Below are positions 43,721-51,656 of a stretch of 64,000 nucleotides of DNA, in pieces; the stretch's first letter is position 1, and every line of letters starts with the position of its first letter. This DNA comes from Actinobacteria bacterium IMCC26077. GTDB lineage: Bacteria > Actinomycetota > Actinomycetes > Nanopelagicales > Nanopelagicaceae. Made by a program: the position numbers and the translations under genes. The DNA lies in NCBI GenBank assembly GCA_002284915.1, contig CP015606.1:124001-188000 (forward strand). The letters run 5' to 3'. The notes below the pieces were generated by a model. It had not been told where the DNA came from. It saw only the letters and a list, made by a program, of their open reading frames with translations, and made no database searches.

Positions 43721-44188
43721 ATGGATATGGGAGCCAGTGAATTAGATCCAATTAAGCGCTTTGATATAAAGCTGATTAATTTTCTCAACACAGTAAGTTT
43801 GCCTGCCCTGAGAATCTCACTAGGAGTCATTTTTATTTGGTTTGGTTTGCTCAAAGTATTTGGTGAGAGCCCAGCAAATGATCTGATAACTAAGACTGTC
43901 TATTGGTTTAACCCAGATGTTTTCATCCCCATCTTGGGGCTTTGGGAGGCTGCTATTGGCATCTGCTTGTTAGTTCCATTCTTTAACCGCTTAGGGCTAT
44001 TTCTTCTTGCCCTTCAAATGCCAGGAACTTTCTTGCCGCTCATTCTTCTGCCTGAGGTATGTTTTATATCTTTCCCATTTAATTTAACTCTGGAAGGCCA
44101 ATACATCGTCAAGAACTTAGTCTTAATAGGAGCAGCTATCGTGGTGGGAGCAAGGCTGACCCCCATGATGAATGAGAAGAAGTACTAA
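43721..44188 (+). CDS. DoxX-like membrane protein 2
   Basis: 155 residues with four helices: LRISLGVIFIWFGLLKVFGE, FIPILGLWEAAIGICLLVPFF, LLALQMPGTFLPLILLP and KNLVLIGAAIVVG. This matches DoxX/DUF417-type proteins. It has a TAGAAT box just before the first ATG, so the ATG at 43727 could be a leaderless start. Divergent from the DCC gene. Confidence 0.72.
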   Translation: MDMGASELDPIKRFDIKLINFLNTVSLPALRISLGVIFIWFGLLKVFGESPANDLITKTVYWFNPDVFIPILGLWEAAIGICLLVPFFNRLGLFLLALQMPGTFLPLILLPEVCFISFPFNLTLEGQYIVKNLVLIGAAIVVGARLTPMMNEKKY

Positions 44189-44254
44189 TTAGTTCTTTTT
44201 CTATCACACACTACGCAGCATGAGTAATACCATGTGCTTCTAGTTTCTGCGCTA

Positions 44255-44908
44255 TTACTTCTTCTTTGTAGCAACTGCAATTGCCTTCTTTAAATCTAGA
44301 TACTCCTCACAAGAACTGCCGCATAAGCGCTTGAGCTTGGCTAAATTTTGTTGAGCAAGTGTTACCTTCTTTTGAATTAAGAAAAGCTCGCCTTGATATT
44401 CAAGTGCGCCGAGATGATTGGGATCAATCTTCAACGCCTTGATGTAGTAAAGACCTGCTTGGCTGTATTGACCCAATTTGCGTGAGGCAAAACCTAATAA
44501 ATTATTAACATCAGCGTTATCAACAACCACTCGATCCACTCTCTTTAACTCAACTAAAGCCTGACGGTAATTCTTGGCAGATACCAAGGAGCGACTAAGG
44601 GCCAACTCATCGACCACAACTGTTGGTGTGGGAGTTGGTGTGGGAGTTGGTGTGGGAGTTGGTGTGGGAGTTGGTGTGGGAGTTGGTGTGGGAGTTGGTG
44701 TGGGAGTTGGTGTGGGAGTTGGTGTGGGAGTTGGTGTGGGAGTTGGTGTGGGAGTTGGTGTGGGAGTTGGTGTGGGAGTTGGTGTGGGAGTTGGTGTGGG
44801 AGTTGGTGTGGGTGCAACAGGTGTGCCAGTATCTGCTGCATGCACGGTGGCAACTTGAGAAAGTGAAATTAACAGTGCTAGTGCACAGGTACTAATACGT
44901 TTTCTCAT
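44255..44908 (-). CDS. Secreted proline-threonine-repeat protein with TPR-like domain
   Basis: 217 residues. A signal peptide ([19 protein letters not shown]) is followed by a (PT)n stretch of about 63 residues and a C-terminal domain with two tetratricopeptide-like helical repeats ([20 protein letters not shown] and [20 protein letters not shown]). The repeat is encoded by 12-bp units. A flexible stalk joining a TPR domain to the outside suggests protein-protein contact. Function unknown. Confidence 0.7.
   Translation of the reverse strand: MRKRISTCALALLISLSQVATVHAADTGTPVAPTPTPTPTPTPTPTPTPTPTPTPTPTPTPTPTPTPTPTPTPTPTPTPTPTPTPTPTPTPTPTPTVVVDELALSRSLVSAKNYRQALVELKRVDRVVVDNADVNNLLGFASRKLGQYSQAGLYYIKALKIDPNHLGALEYQGELFLIQKKVTLAQQNLAKLKRLCGSSCEEYLDLKKAIAVATKKK
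44622..44811. repeat. 12-bp tandem repeat array (about 16 copies)
   Basis: Unit GTTGGTGTGGGA repeated without visible errors through about 190 bp, encoding Pro-Thr-Pro-Thr on the minus strand. Perfect identity points to recent expansion or gene conversion and predicts length variation between strains. Confidence 0.97.
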
Positions 44909-44927
44909 AACAAAGTTTAAGAGCTGC

Positions 44928-45077
44928 TTAGTTGTTCTTCACATACTCAGCTGCATGAGGAAAGCCATTTTCTTCTAGCTTTTTGACAAGATCAGCCTTC
45001 ACAGCGGCAACAACTTTATGTGTTCCATTGCAGTTCTTCTCAGGATCTGTGGTGTAACCACATGCACAAGCGCCCAT
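44928..45077 (-). CDS. CDGSH-like iron-sulfur mini-protein, 49 aa
   Basis: This small gene encodes [20 protein letters not shown] followed by a helix ending HAAEYVKNN; a GAGGAAAA ribosome site precedes the ATG. The array C-x-C-x2-T-x6-C-N-G-T-H is close to the CDGSH [2Fe-2S] signature (C-x-C-x2-S/T-x3-P-x-C-D-G-S/T-H), with the Pro shifted by one, one extra residue and N for D. It is likely a small redox or Fe-S carrying protein. Nothing was known to me of this exact version. Confidence 0.55.
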   Translation of the reverse strand: MGACACGYTTDPEKNCNGTHKVVAAVKADLVKKLEENGFPHAAEYVKNN

Positions 45078-45147
45078 AATTTTCCTCTTTTAGGTAGTTG
45101 TTTGGAATTAACTTCAGTAATGACTGGCTAGGTGATACTCATATTCT

Positions 45148-45264
45148 CTAGCCGTTCACCGGAACTGATTCAGGCACTGTCACCGGCTGCGGCATTGCAG
45201 GAGCAGGTTGATCTTCGCGCTCACGTCGAACTTTGCGCTCTGGTTCTCCTATTTCAGCCATCAT
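45148..45264 (-). CDS. Short hypothetical protein, 38 aa
   Basis: An ORF starting ATGATG with upstream AAAGGGGG encodes MMAEIGEPERKVRREREDQP and a Pro-rich tail. It has no hydrophobic segment and no recognised domain. The good ribosome site is the only support, so it may not be a real gene. The rest of the 310-bp gap around it has no clear feature. Confidence 0.35.
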   Translation of the reverse strand: MMAEIGEPERKVRREREDQPAPAMPQPVTVPESVPVNG

Positions 45265-45399
45265 TGGCCCCCTTTCTCCCGTTGGCCCAAGAATAGCAAG
45301 GAGGCTTAAAAACTGCGGAGTGAAATTATCTGCCGCTATCTGGGGGCCAAGACGTGACTACAAGATGAGCAAAACTGGCCTTGGGTGTTGGATGTAGGC

Positions 45400-46179
45400 A
45401 TGGACGTGAAGCGGGCCAAACAGGGATTTATCAAATTTATTCGTATCTATCCCTTCATAGCAGTGGGTCTGCTCGTGCTTGCTTATCTCGTAGGAGGCTT
45501 TAGCCAAACAACAAAGCCCCTAGTACCAAGGGCAATCGTGATGGGGCTCTTTTACGTTCTCATTGGGGTGATTCCGGTAGTTATCACCATAATTTTTGTT
45601 GCAATTGGAATATCTGAAGATCGTTCCAGAGCTCGGAATCTAAAAAACCCCATCAATTTTGGGCAGGAAGATCCCTTCACCCTTGCGCATGAAAAAATGT
45701 GTGGATATAAAGTTGTTGCACTTAGTGGAGAGAATCCAACATTTACTGGCATTACCGGAGATACATATAAAAAAGATGATAACGCCATTTGTAGGCAGTT
45801 CCCAGAGCATATTCCACCGGCCAGCGGGTGTGAATGTGGTTTTTACGCATTTAAAAAACGCAGTGATGCTCAGTTTGAATTATCCATGCATCCTGGTCTT
45901 TTTTTAATTGAGGTTGATTTATTTGGTATCGGATTTTCTCATAAGTACGGCTATCGGGCAGAGAGTCAGCGGGTTAATTCACTCATCCTTGCCAAGGGAT
46001 GCACGCGATGCAAAATTCTACCTCCTCGCGTTTTTGTAAGGAGCTTTAGACTTGGCACTGGCAATAACACCTGGTGGCAATGGTCAGCGCGCTGCTGGGT
46101 ATGCGCAAAAAATATTAAAGCAGCAGATAGGTTGACAATCGAGCAGATGAGTTCGCACTTGCAGGTAATGATCACCTAA
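45400..46179 (+). CDS. Hypothetical membrane protein with Cys-rich C-terminal region
   Basis: About 259 residues from ATG 45400. Two N-terminal helices (FIAVGLLVLAYLVGGFSQ and VLIGVIPVVITIIFVAIGI) anchor a soluble part with cysteine pairs CRQFPEH-CECGFYAF, GCTRCKILPP and CWVCAKN. The spaced CxC/CxxC pairs might bind zinc or an Fe-S cluster. No family recognised. Confidence 0.5.
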   Translation: MDVKRAKQGFIKFIRIYPFIAVGLLVLAYLVGGFSQTTKPLVPRAIVMGLFYVLIGVIPVVITIIFVAIGISEDRSRARNLKNPINFGQEDPFTLAHEKMCGYKVVALSGENPTFTGITGDTYKKDDNAICRQFPEHIPPASGCECGFYAFKKRSDAQFELSMHPGLFLIEVDLFGIGFSHKYGYRAESQRVNSLILAKGCTRCKILPPRVFVRSFRLGTGNNTWWQWSARCWVCAKNIKAADRLTIEQMSSHLQVMIT

Positions 46180-46268
46180 AAGCCTCAATAGGATCCTTAC
46201 TGCTTCAACATGACGCGCCTTAGCATCAGCGTTATCCTTAAGCCTTACCCATCCAAGGAGTCTTATAG

Positions 46269-46805
46269 GTGTCAAGTAAAGCTCTAAAGCTTGAATTACT
46301 CGCCTGCAGCGCCAGCAGGGATGAAGACAACAGCGCAATTCATGCCACACCAACTCTGATTTCCTCGCCTTTGAGAGGAATAATTGCGCTGTGCGTGATG
46401 GTGCTAGTACTCAGTGGCTGTTCACAAAAAGCGGCATTTGAAGAGTTAGCCGATGGCGTGTGTAGTAGTGAGCAGGCCCAGTTAATAGAGGCACACATTT
46501 CAGCTCAGATAGATGCTATAGCTAAACAAGAGTGGAAGTTGGCCTACTCATATGCCTCCCCTGGCTTTAGATCTGGTGTTGAGATTAATGAGTTTATTTT
46601 CATCATTGGTGGGCGCTATGGGATGCTCGTTGAAAATCAGGGCTATGAGTTCAATGCCTGCACTATTGCTAATGAGAAGATTTCTCAGCAGGTCGCAGTG
46701 AGCAGCAATGGGCAGGTCACTAACCTGACCTACCTCCTCTCTGTGCAAAAGCAAGTACTCGGCGTTGACTCTGCCGCTCTATCCGCGCCCAAGTTAGAGG
46801 CCTAA
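46269..46805 (+). CDS. Putative lipoprotein, unknown function
   Basis: 178 residues from GTG 46269. The hydrophobic LRGIIALCVMVLVLSGC ends in a lipobox Cys at residue 52, so a later start such as TTG 46371 (Leu35) may be the true one. The mature part (about 127 residues; ISAQIDAIAKQEWKLAYSYA, FRSGVEINEFIFIIGG) resembles DUF4864-type export proteins. Its function is unknown. Confidence 0.5.
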   Translation: MSSKALKLELLACSASRDEDNSAIHATPTLISSPLRGIIALCVMVLVLSGCSQKAAFEELADGVCSSEQAQLIEAHISAQIDAIAKQEWKLAYSYASPGFRSGVEINEFIFIIGGRYGMLVENQGYEFNACTIANEKISQQVAVSSNGQVTNLTYLLSVQKQVLGVDSAALSAPKLEA

Positions 46806-46969
46806 GGTCTTACGTGCGCACAAGATTGAAATACCCTATTAAAAATACTCATCAGGCTCTTAATCACAAATTGCTTCACAGGCCCAGTGTGCCTGTGAAG
46901 CACCAGTGAATTCTTAGACTTGATATCTTTTCCCCTTTCACCTCACAGATTGTGAGTTAATCTTTCGTA

Positions 46970-47841
46970 ATGAAAAGGACTCTGCCGCTAGCCATCATTA
47001 TCACTATGGTTGCGCTGTTTTTTTCTCCGATAGCGCCAGCTGGGCTGCACCAAAGCCATGTCCCACAAAGGCCTTTCCTCATTTAACTAACTCTGCTGGA
47101 GCCGGTGCTGCCTATAGCAAGCCCAGCATTTCAGTAACCTGCACCAAAACCGAACTACAAGTGAGCTCCAATGGAATGATCAGTTTTGCTTTTGAACAAA
47201 AAACGCCTAATGCGCTCAATGTTGCGAATTGGAACTGGTTAGTCCCCTTAAACCCCGTTAAGGCCACATCTGCAACCACTATTAGAAATGTTCTAGGAAC
47301 CTTAGGCTTCACAGTCAGTGGTCTGCCTATCTATGGACCAACTGAGGGTCAACAACCAGCAGCTCAAGCTTTTGGTGATCCTGTTTATAACAAGATCCTT
47401 GATCAGTGCGGTGGTCACACAGGCCCAGGCCGTGAATACCACCACCATGCAATTACTCTGATAGATCCATGCAACTTATCTAAGCAAAACATTCTGGGTT
47501 ATGCCTTAGATGGCTTCCCCATCTACACCACACTGGGATGTGTTAATAAGAAATGTACTAAAACAGCGACAATGAAATCTGGTTATGTTAAAACCGGTGA
47601 TCCCACAACAAATACATGGGATGCCTACACATACACGGCAACTAAATCCACCACCACCTTAGATGCCTGTAATGGGCGCACACAACCCGATGGAACATAT
47701 GGTTATCACGTAACAACTAACTTTCCCTACATCATCGGATGTTTTACTGGCACCGCAACTCTTCCTAAGGGCCGAGCAGGTGGACCTATGCCACCTATGG
47801 GTGGACCTATGCCACCTATGGGTGGACCTAGTAAGCCGTAG
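46970..47841 (+). pseudogene. YHYH-domain secreted protein with frameshift in the signal peptide
   Basis: ATG 46970 starts a signal peptide (KRTLPLAIIITMVALFFS), but the frame ends at a stop soon after, whereas the mature coding frame (AAPKPCPTKAFPHL onward, to 47841) is intact and +1 shifted. The break is at a run of seven Ts, 47018-47024; one more T would restore one protein. The mature part has the YHYH pattern: GREYHHHAITLIDPCN, YALDGFPIYTTLG and GYHVTTNFPYIIGCF. A 21-bp unit repeats at the C-terminus (MPPMGGP). It may be a real frameshift, slippage or a sequencing error. Confidence 0.7.
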
Positions 47842-47892
47842 AAGTAAAAGTCCATTCACGCACTTTCACTGCCTTAAGAAGGTAGCGGCGCA

Positions 47893-49341
47893 GTGAGCCC
47901 ACGGTCTAGATTTGCACATGTGACCACCTATGCCAATCGTGCATTTGATACACCTCGCCCCGCGGAGTATCCAGGCATTCCAGCGCCCATCTTTCGTCGC
48001 AACTGGCGCGCACAACCTGAACTACCTGGGCCCCATCCCCTCTTATCGGATTGGTTGACTCTTACCTTTATTAGAAACACCCCACAGTTTCTCTCTAAGA
48101 TGCAAAAGCGTTATGGAGATACCTGTGCCTTTTACTTATCTCGCAGATTATTTATAGGAGTATTTTCAGCAGAAGCAGTCCATCAGGTAACCGTTGCCCA
48201 GCAGCACAACTTTGTTAAAGGCGTTGGCTTTGCGCGCATGCGCAAAGTATTAGGTGAAGGCCTGCTCACTAATGAAGAGCCAATCCACTTAAATCACCGC
48301 CGCCTGATGCAGCCACCATTTCACCATGGAATTCTAGATTCCTATGTTGCCATCATGCATCGACTAGTCAATGAACACATCAACAGATGGGATGGCAAAA
48401 GCTCTGTCAACTTAGCTCCGCAGATGATGGCAATTACTCTAGAGATTGTTAGTCAATGTTTATTTGGCCTTGAATCATCCAAATACACAGCCCAGATCGC
48501 TCACTCCATGGAGATTGCAATCGATCGAATCGAGCGCACGATGTTGCCGGGCTTAGAGCGCTTTGATAAATCACCGCTTACATACTTCGTCGCCTTTGAA
48601 GAGGCTGCCAATCAACTGGCAGATATTGCAGAGGAGATCATTCAAACCCGCATTGCTAGCAACACTACTCACAGTGATGATCTACTCGGTATTTTGCTTC
48701 AAATGCAAGATCACATCTCTATGGAACATATCCGCGATGAAGTTCTAACACTGATTCTGAGCGGTCATGAAACCACTGCAAATGTTTTAACCTGGGCATT
48801 TTCCTATATGAGCAATAACCCCCAGGCAGCAGCACATCTTGCCAAAGAGGCAGACCAAGCGCTGTGGATTAAAGAGAAGAGAGTGCCAACATTTGGCGAG
48901 CTTGAAGCATCATCGACCTTTGCTACGGCTGTTTTAAATGAGACTCTGCGACTTGCGCCCCCTGTCTGGGTATCACCACGTATTGCACTTAAAGATTGTG
49001 TTATCGATGGAACACCGGTTCCGGCAGGTGCCCATGTGTTAATTAGCCAGTTTGTAACACAGCGCCTAGATAAATACTTCACACAACCCAACACCTGGAA
49101 CCCATATCGCTGGATGGATCCACACTTTGAAAGCTCACTTCCCCGTGGTGCCTACTTCCCATTTTTGGCAGGTAGCCGCAAATGCCTAGGAGAGTCCTTT
49201 GCACTTGCAGAATCACGGCTTATTTTGTTATTAGTTGCCCATAAGTTCCACACCTCTAACCACATGCCTAAAGCACAGCCCCGCACTACCTATAGGGCAA
49301 AGGGTGTTGTTCCAACAGCGCTCAAGGCACGTAGCGCATAG
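47893..49341 (+). CDS. Cytochrome P450
   Basis: 482 residues from GTG 47893. Heme motif FLAGSRKCLGESFA (F-x2-G-x-R-x-C-x-G) near residue 430, I-helix LTLILSGHETTAN (proton-relay Thr), K-helix ETLR (LNETLRLAPP) and meander region NPYRWMDPHFE. Class I soluble-type bacterial P450 without fused reductase, resembling CYP110-like sequences in broad pattern. The substrate is unknown. A methyltransferase gene follows, so the two may modify one small molecule. Confidence 0.93.
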   Translation: MSPRSRFAHVTTYANRAFDTPRPAEYPGIPAPIFRRNWRAQPELPGPHPLLSDWLTLTFIRNTPQFLSKMQKRYGDTCAFYLSRRLFIGVFSAEAVHQVTVAQQHNFVKGVGFARMRKVLGEGLLTNEEPIHLNHRRLMQPPFHHGILDSYVAIMHRLVNEHINRWDGKSSVNLAPQMMAITLEIVSQCLFGLESSKYTAQIAHSMEIAIDRIERTMLPGLERFDKSPLTYFVAFEEAANQLADIAEEIIQTRIASNTTHSDDLLGILLQMQDHISMEHIRDEVLTLILSGHETTANVLTWAFSYMSNNPQAAAHLAKEADQALWIKEKRVPTFGELEASSTFATAVLNETLRLAPPVWVSPRIALKDCVIDGTPVPAGAHVLISQFVTQRLDKYFTQPNTWNPYRWMDPHFESSLPRGAYFPFLAGSRKCLGESFALAESRLILLLVAHKFHTSNHMPKAQPRTTYRAKGVVPTALKARSA

Positions 49342-49489
49342 TTTTCAACCACCGCAGCCATGGTGTGTGAGGCAAGTGAGTTCTTTGCTTGCGCCTTAAC
49401 CTATTCCAACTCCTCTTTTTAAAAGATTCCATGGAATAATCTGCCAATGCGCCAGAGCCTGATCCACCCACATCGACACGTGGGTTCTC

Positions 49490-50164
49490 ATGGATAAGAA
49501 CCTTGAAAACGCTGGCATCGACTACTTCTCTTCCCTTTACGGTGCCACATCAGATAAGGGTGAACCGCAACAGACAGTCATTGATAAATGGCGCGACTTA
49601 TTAATCGCAAAGGCCTATCGCACATACAGCAGCACAGATCTATCCCAATCCGATGTTCTAGATGTTGGTTGCGGCTATGGCTGGCTACTCGATGCCTTTG
49701 AAGGAGCACGCTCACTTTCGGGTATAGATATTGCCCATCACGCTATTGAACAAGCCAGCAATCGAATGCCTCAGAGATATTTTAAACAGGCCAATCTTCA
49801 AGATCCGATTCCATTTACTCATAGCTTTGATCTCATTCTTGCCATCAACGTCATCGAACATCTGAGTAATCCAGAAGCGGGAATCACATCAATTGGCAGG
49901 GCCACAAAACCGGGCGGCATCATCATCGTTCACCTACCAACAATCACCAACTGGTTTACCGAGTGGGGCTATAGCAAGCTCTATGACTCAGATCCCACAC
50001 ATATCTATCGCCCAACGGGTCAAAGAGTGCGAGAGCTCTTTGAACAAGCAGGGTGTGAAACCCTACGTGACTCATACCTTCCACACTTCTTACCCGCACT
50101 CACCAAGATCTGGCCCATCCACCCGGCCTACTTGGCAATCTTTCGCAAAACTACCAACGCCTGA
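49490..50164 (+). CDS. Class I SAM-dependent methyltransferase
   Basis: 224 residues. Motif I LDVGCGYGWLLDAFEG, motif II LSGIDIAHHAIEQA, FDLILAINVIEHL (motif IV) and KPGGIIIVHLPT (post-motif). It belongs to the UbiG-like Methyltransf_11/23 type; the acceptor is unknown. It is separated from the P450 by 148 bp and from the integrase by 316 bp, which contain the second attachment core and no other feature I can name beyond AT-rich sequence. Confidence 0.85.
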   Translation: MDKNLENAGIDYFSSLYGATSDKGEPQQTVIDKWRDLLIAKAYRTYSSTDLSQSDVLDVGCGYGWLLDAFEGARSLSGIDIAHHAIEQASNRMPQRYFKQANLQDPIPFTHSFDLILAINVIEHLSNPEAGITSIGRATKPGGIIIVHLPTITNWFTEWGYSKLYDSDPTHIYRPTGQRVRELFEQAGCETLRDSYLPHFLPALTKIWPIHPAYLAIFRKTTNA

Positions 50165-50228
50165 AACGAACTACCGCCATCCCACATCGACACACCTTGA
50201 ATTAATCGGCTAACAAATGCCCTGTCCT

Positions 50229-50241
50229 TTAACTCTTAATC
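50229..50241 (+). repeat. Internal attachment-site core (13 bp)
   Basis: TTAACTCTTAATC, identical to 60413-60425 and, over 12 bp, to 39529-39540. It lies 240 bp upstream of the integrase start, the usual place for attP/attL of a tyrosine recombinase. It divides the island into a left part (39.5-50.2 kb) and a right part (50.2-60.4 kb). Confidence 0.75.
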
Positions 50242-50480
50242 CGCAAGAGGTGACTGAAGGACTCTTAGCCAAGTACTGAAAAGTTCAACTTTTGAACGGG
50301 AAAGTACACGTAATAGTCCTAGCAGACATCACTAAAAAAGATTGAGTAGTAACAAGGTAGTAACGCATTTGGATGGGAATAAAGCGCTCGCCGTTTTAGT
50401 TCTACTACCCAGGTGTTGTGAAAAGTCGAATGGTTCGATCTCGGGGGAAGCGCAATACTCTTAACGAGAGGTAAAAGAGA

Positions 50481-51656
50481 GTGAATAACTCCCCCGCATC
50501 AGGCAAAAAAGTATCTAATAAGCCTAAGAGAGCCAATGGCCGAGGCAGTATCTATCAGATAACAAAATCAAATGGCAGGAAAGTTTGGAAAGCTGCCATT
50601 AAAGATATCAATGGCAAGCTGAGAACTAAGACCTTTTCTAAACAGTCAGAGGCAGAAGACTGGGTTGCAGACCAAAGACGAGCACGCGACCTTGGTGAAA
50701 ATACCTACGCTACCAATCCAAAGATGACCGTGGAAGAGTTCTTGGTCGGCTGGGCCAATACCCAATATGGGCCAGACCAAGAAAGCACCCAGCGTTCCTA
50801 CCTTAGTGTCATCAAAAATCACATTGCACCTGCTATCGGCAAGATAAAGGCTGCAGAGTTAAATACAAAAACAGTAGAAAGTCTGTTTCGTGACATGCAT
50901 GCTAATGGATTTGGCGCTGGGACCATAAGAATTACGCGTGCAGCGCTATCTGCAGCCTATAACGATGCAGTGCGCTTAGGGGATTTAGTGCGAAACCCAG
51001 TACGTAATACAAAGATGCCAAATGTCACCGCAAGGGTCACGAAACCACTTCCCCGTAATGATTGGGAAAAGGTCTATTTAGAAGCAATGAAAAATCCACG
51101 AATGCATGCGCGCATTGAGATTGCCGGTATGTTGGGCCTTCGCCCAGGAGAGGCTCTAGGACTTAAATGGTCCGACTTAAATGCGGATGAATGCACACTC
51201 CTCATCGAACGCCAGGTCCAAAGAGCAAAAGGCAAGGGACTCATTCTCAAGGCGGTAAAGCAAAAGACGGCAAGAACTTTACGGATTAGCCAAGAGACGG
51301 TTCGTATCCTCTTAGTGCACAAGCGCCATCAGGCATTGAATAAAGCAAAGTGGATTGAAGATAATGACCTAATCTTCCCTAATACGGTCGGAAAGCTTGG
51401 AGACGAGAAGAGTGACCGATTGGCCTTCAAGAATCTCCTCACTGCAGCGGGAGTCCATGATTGTCAGCTATATCAACTACGCAAGACTGCATTCACGGCA
51501 TTGGCTGGACAGACTGACCTGAAAACACTGATGGAGTTTTCTGGACACACGCAGGTATCTACTGTTATCGGGAATTACGTATTTGCTACGAGTGAATCAA
51601 TGAGGAGTGCGATCAGCGGAATGGACCGTTTACGTCCCGGAGGCAATGGAAATTAA
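50481..51656 (+). CDS. Phage-type tyrosine integrase
   Basis: 391 residues, GTG start with AGAGGT ribosome site. N-terminal arm-binding (GRGSIYQITKSNGRKVWKAA) and SAM-like core-binding domains (VEEFLVGWANTQYG) precede the catalytic domain: Arg in AGMLGLRPGEALGL, Lys in AVKQKTARTL, box II YQLRKT, GHTQV and Tyr in VIGNYVFA. The first box II residue is Tyr where most integrases have His. The 3' end overlaps the convergent RM gene by 4 nt. It probably catalyses recombination at the TTAACTCTTAATC core. Confidence 0.93.
   Translation: MNNSPASGKKVSNKPKRANGRGSIYQITKSNGRKVWKAAIKDINGKLRTKTFSKQSEAEDWVADQRRARDLGENTYATNPKMTVEEFLVGWANTQYGPDQESTQRSYLSVIKNHIAPAIGKIKAAELNTKTVESLFRDMHANGFGAGTIRITRAALSAAYNDAVRLGDLVRNPVRNTKMPNVTARVTKPLPRNDWEKVYLEAMKNPRMHARIEIAGMLGLRPGEALGLKWSDLNADECTLLIERQVQRAKGKGLILKAVKQKTARTLRISQETVRILLVHKRHQALNKAKWIEDNDLIFPNTVGKLGDEKSDRLAFKNLLTAAGVHDCQLYQLRKTAFTALAGQTDLKTLMEFSGHTQVSTVIGNYVFATSESMRSAISGMDRLRPGGNGN

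Noticed and set aside
44574-44858. Open reading frames coding (VG)n, (WELV)n or (LPHQ)n over the PT array
   Set aside because: They are products of the pure 12-bp repeat in other frames; only the frame with signal peptide and TPR-like domain is supported.
51074-51322. Minus-strand ORF inside the integrase gene
   Set aside because: It is antisense to the catalytic domain and shows no domain or start signal.
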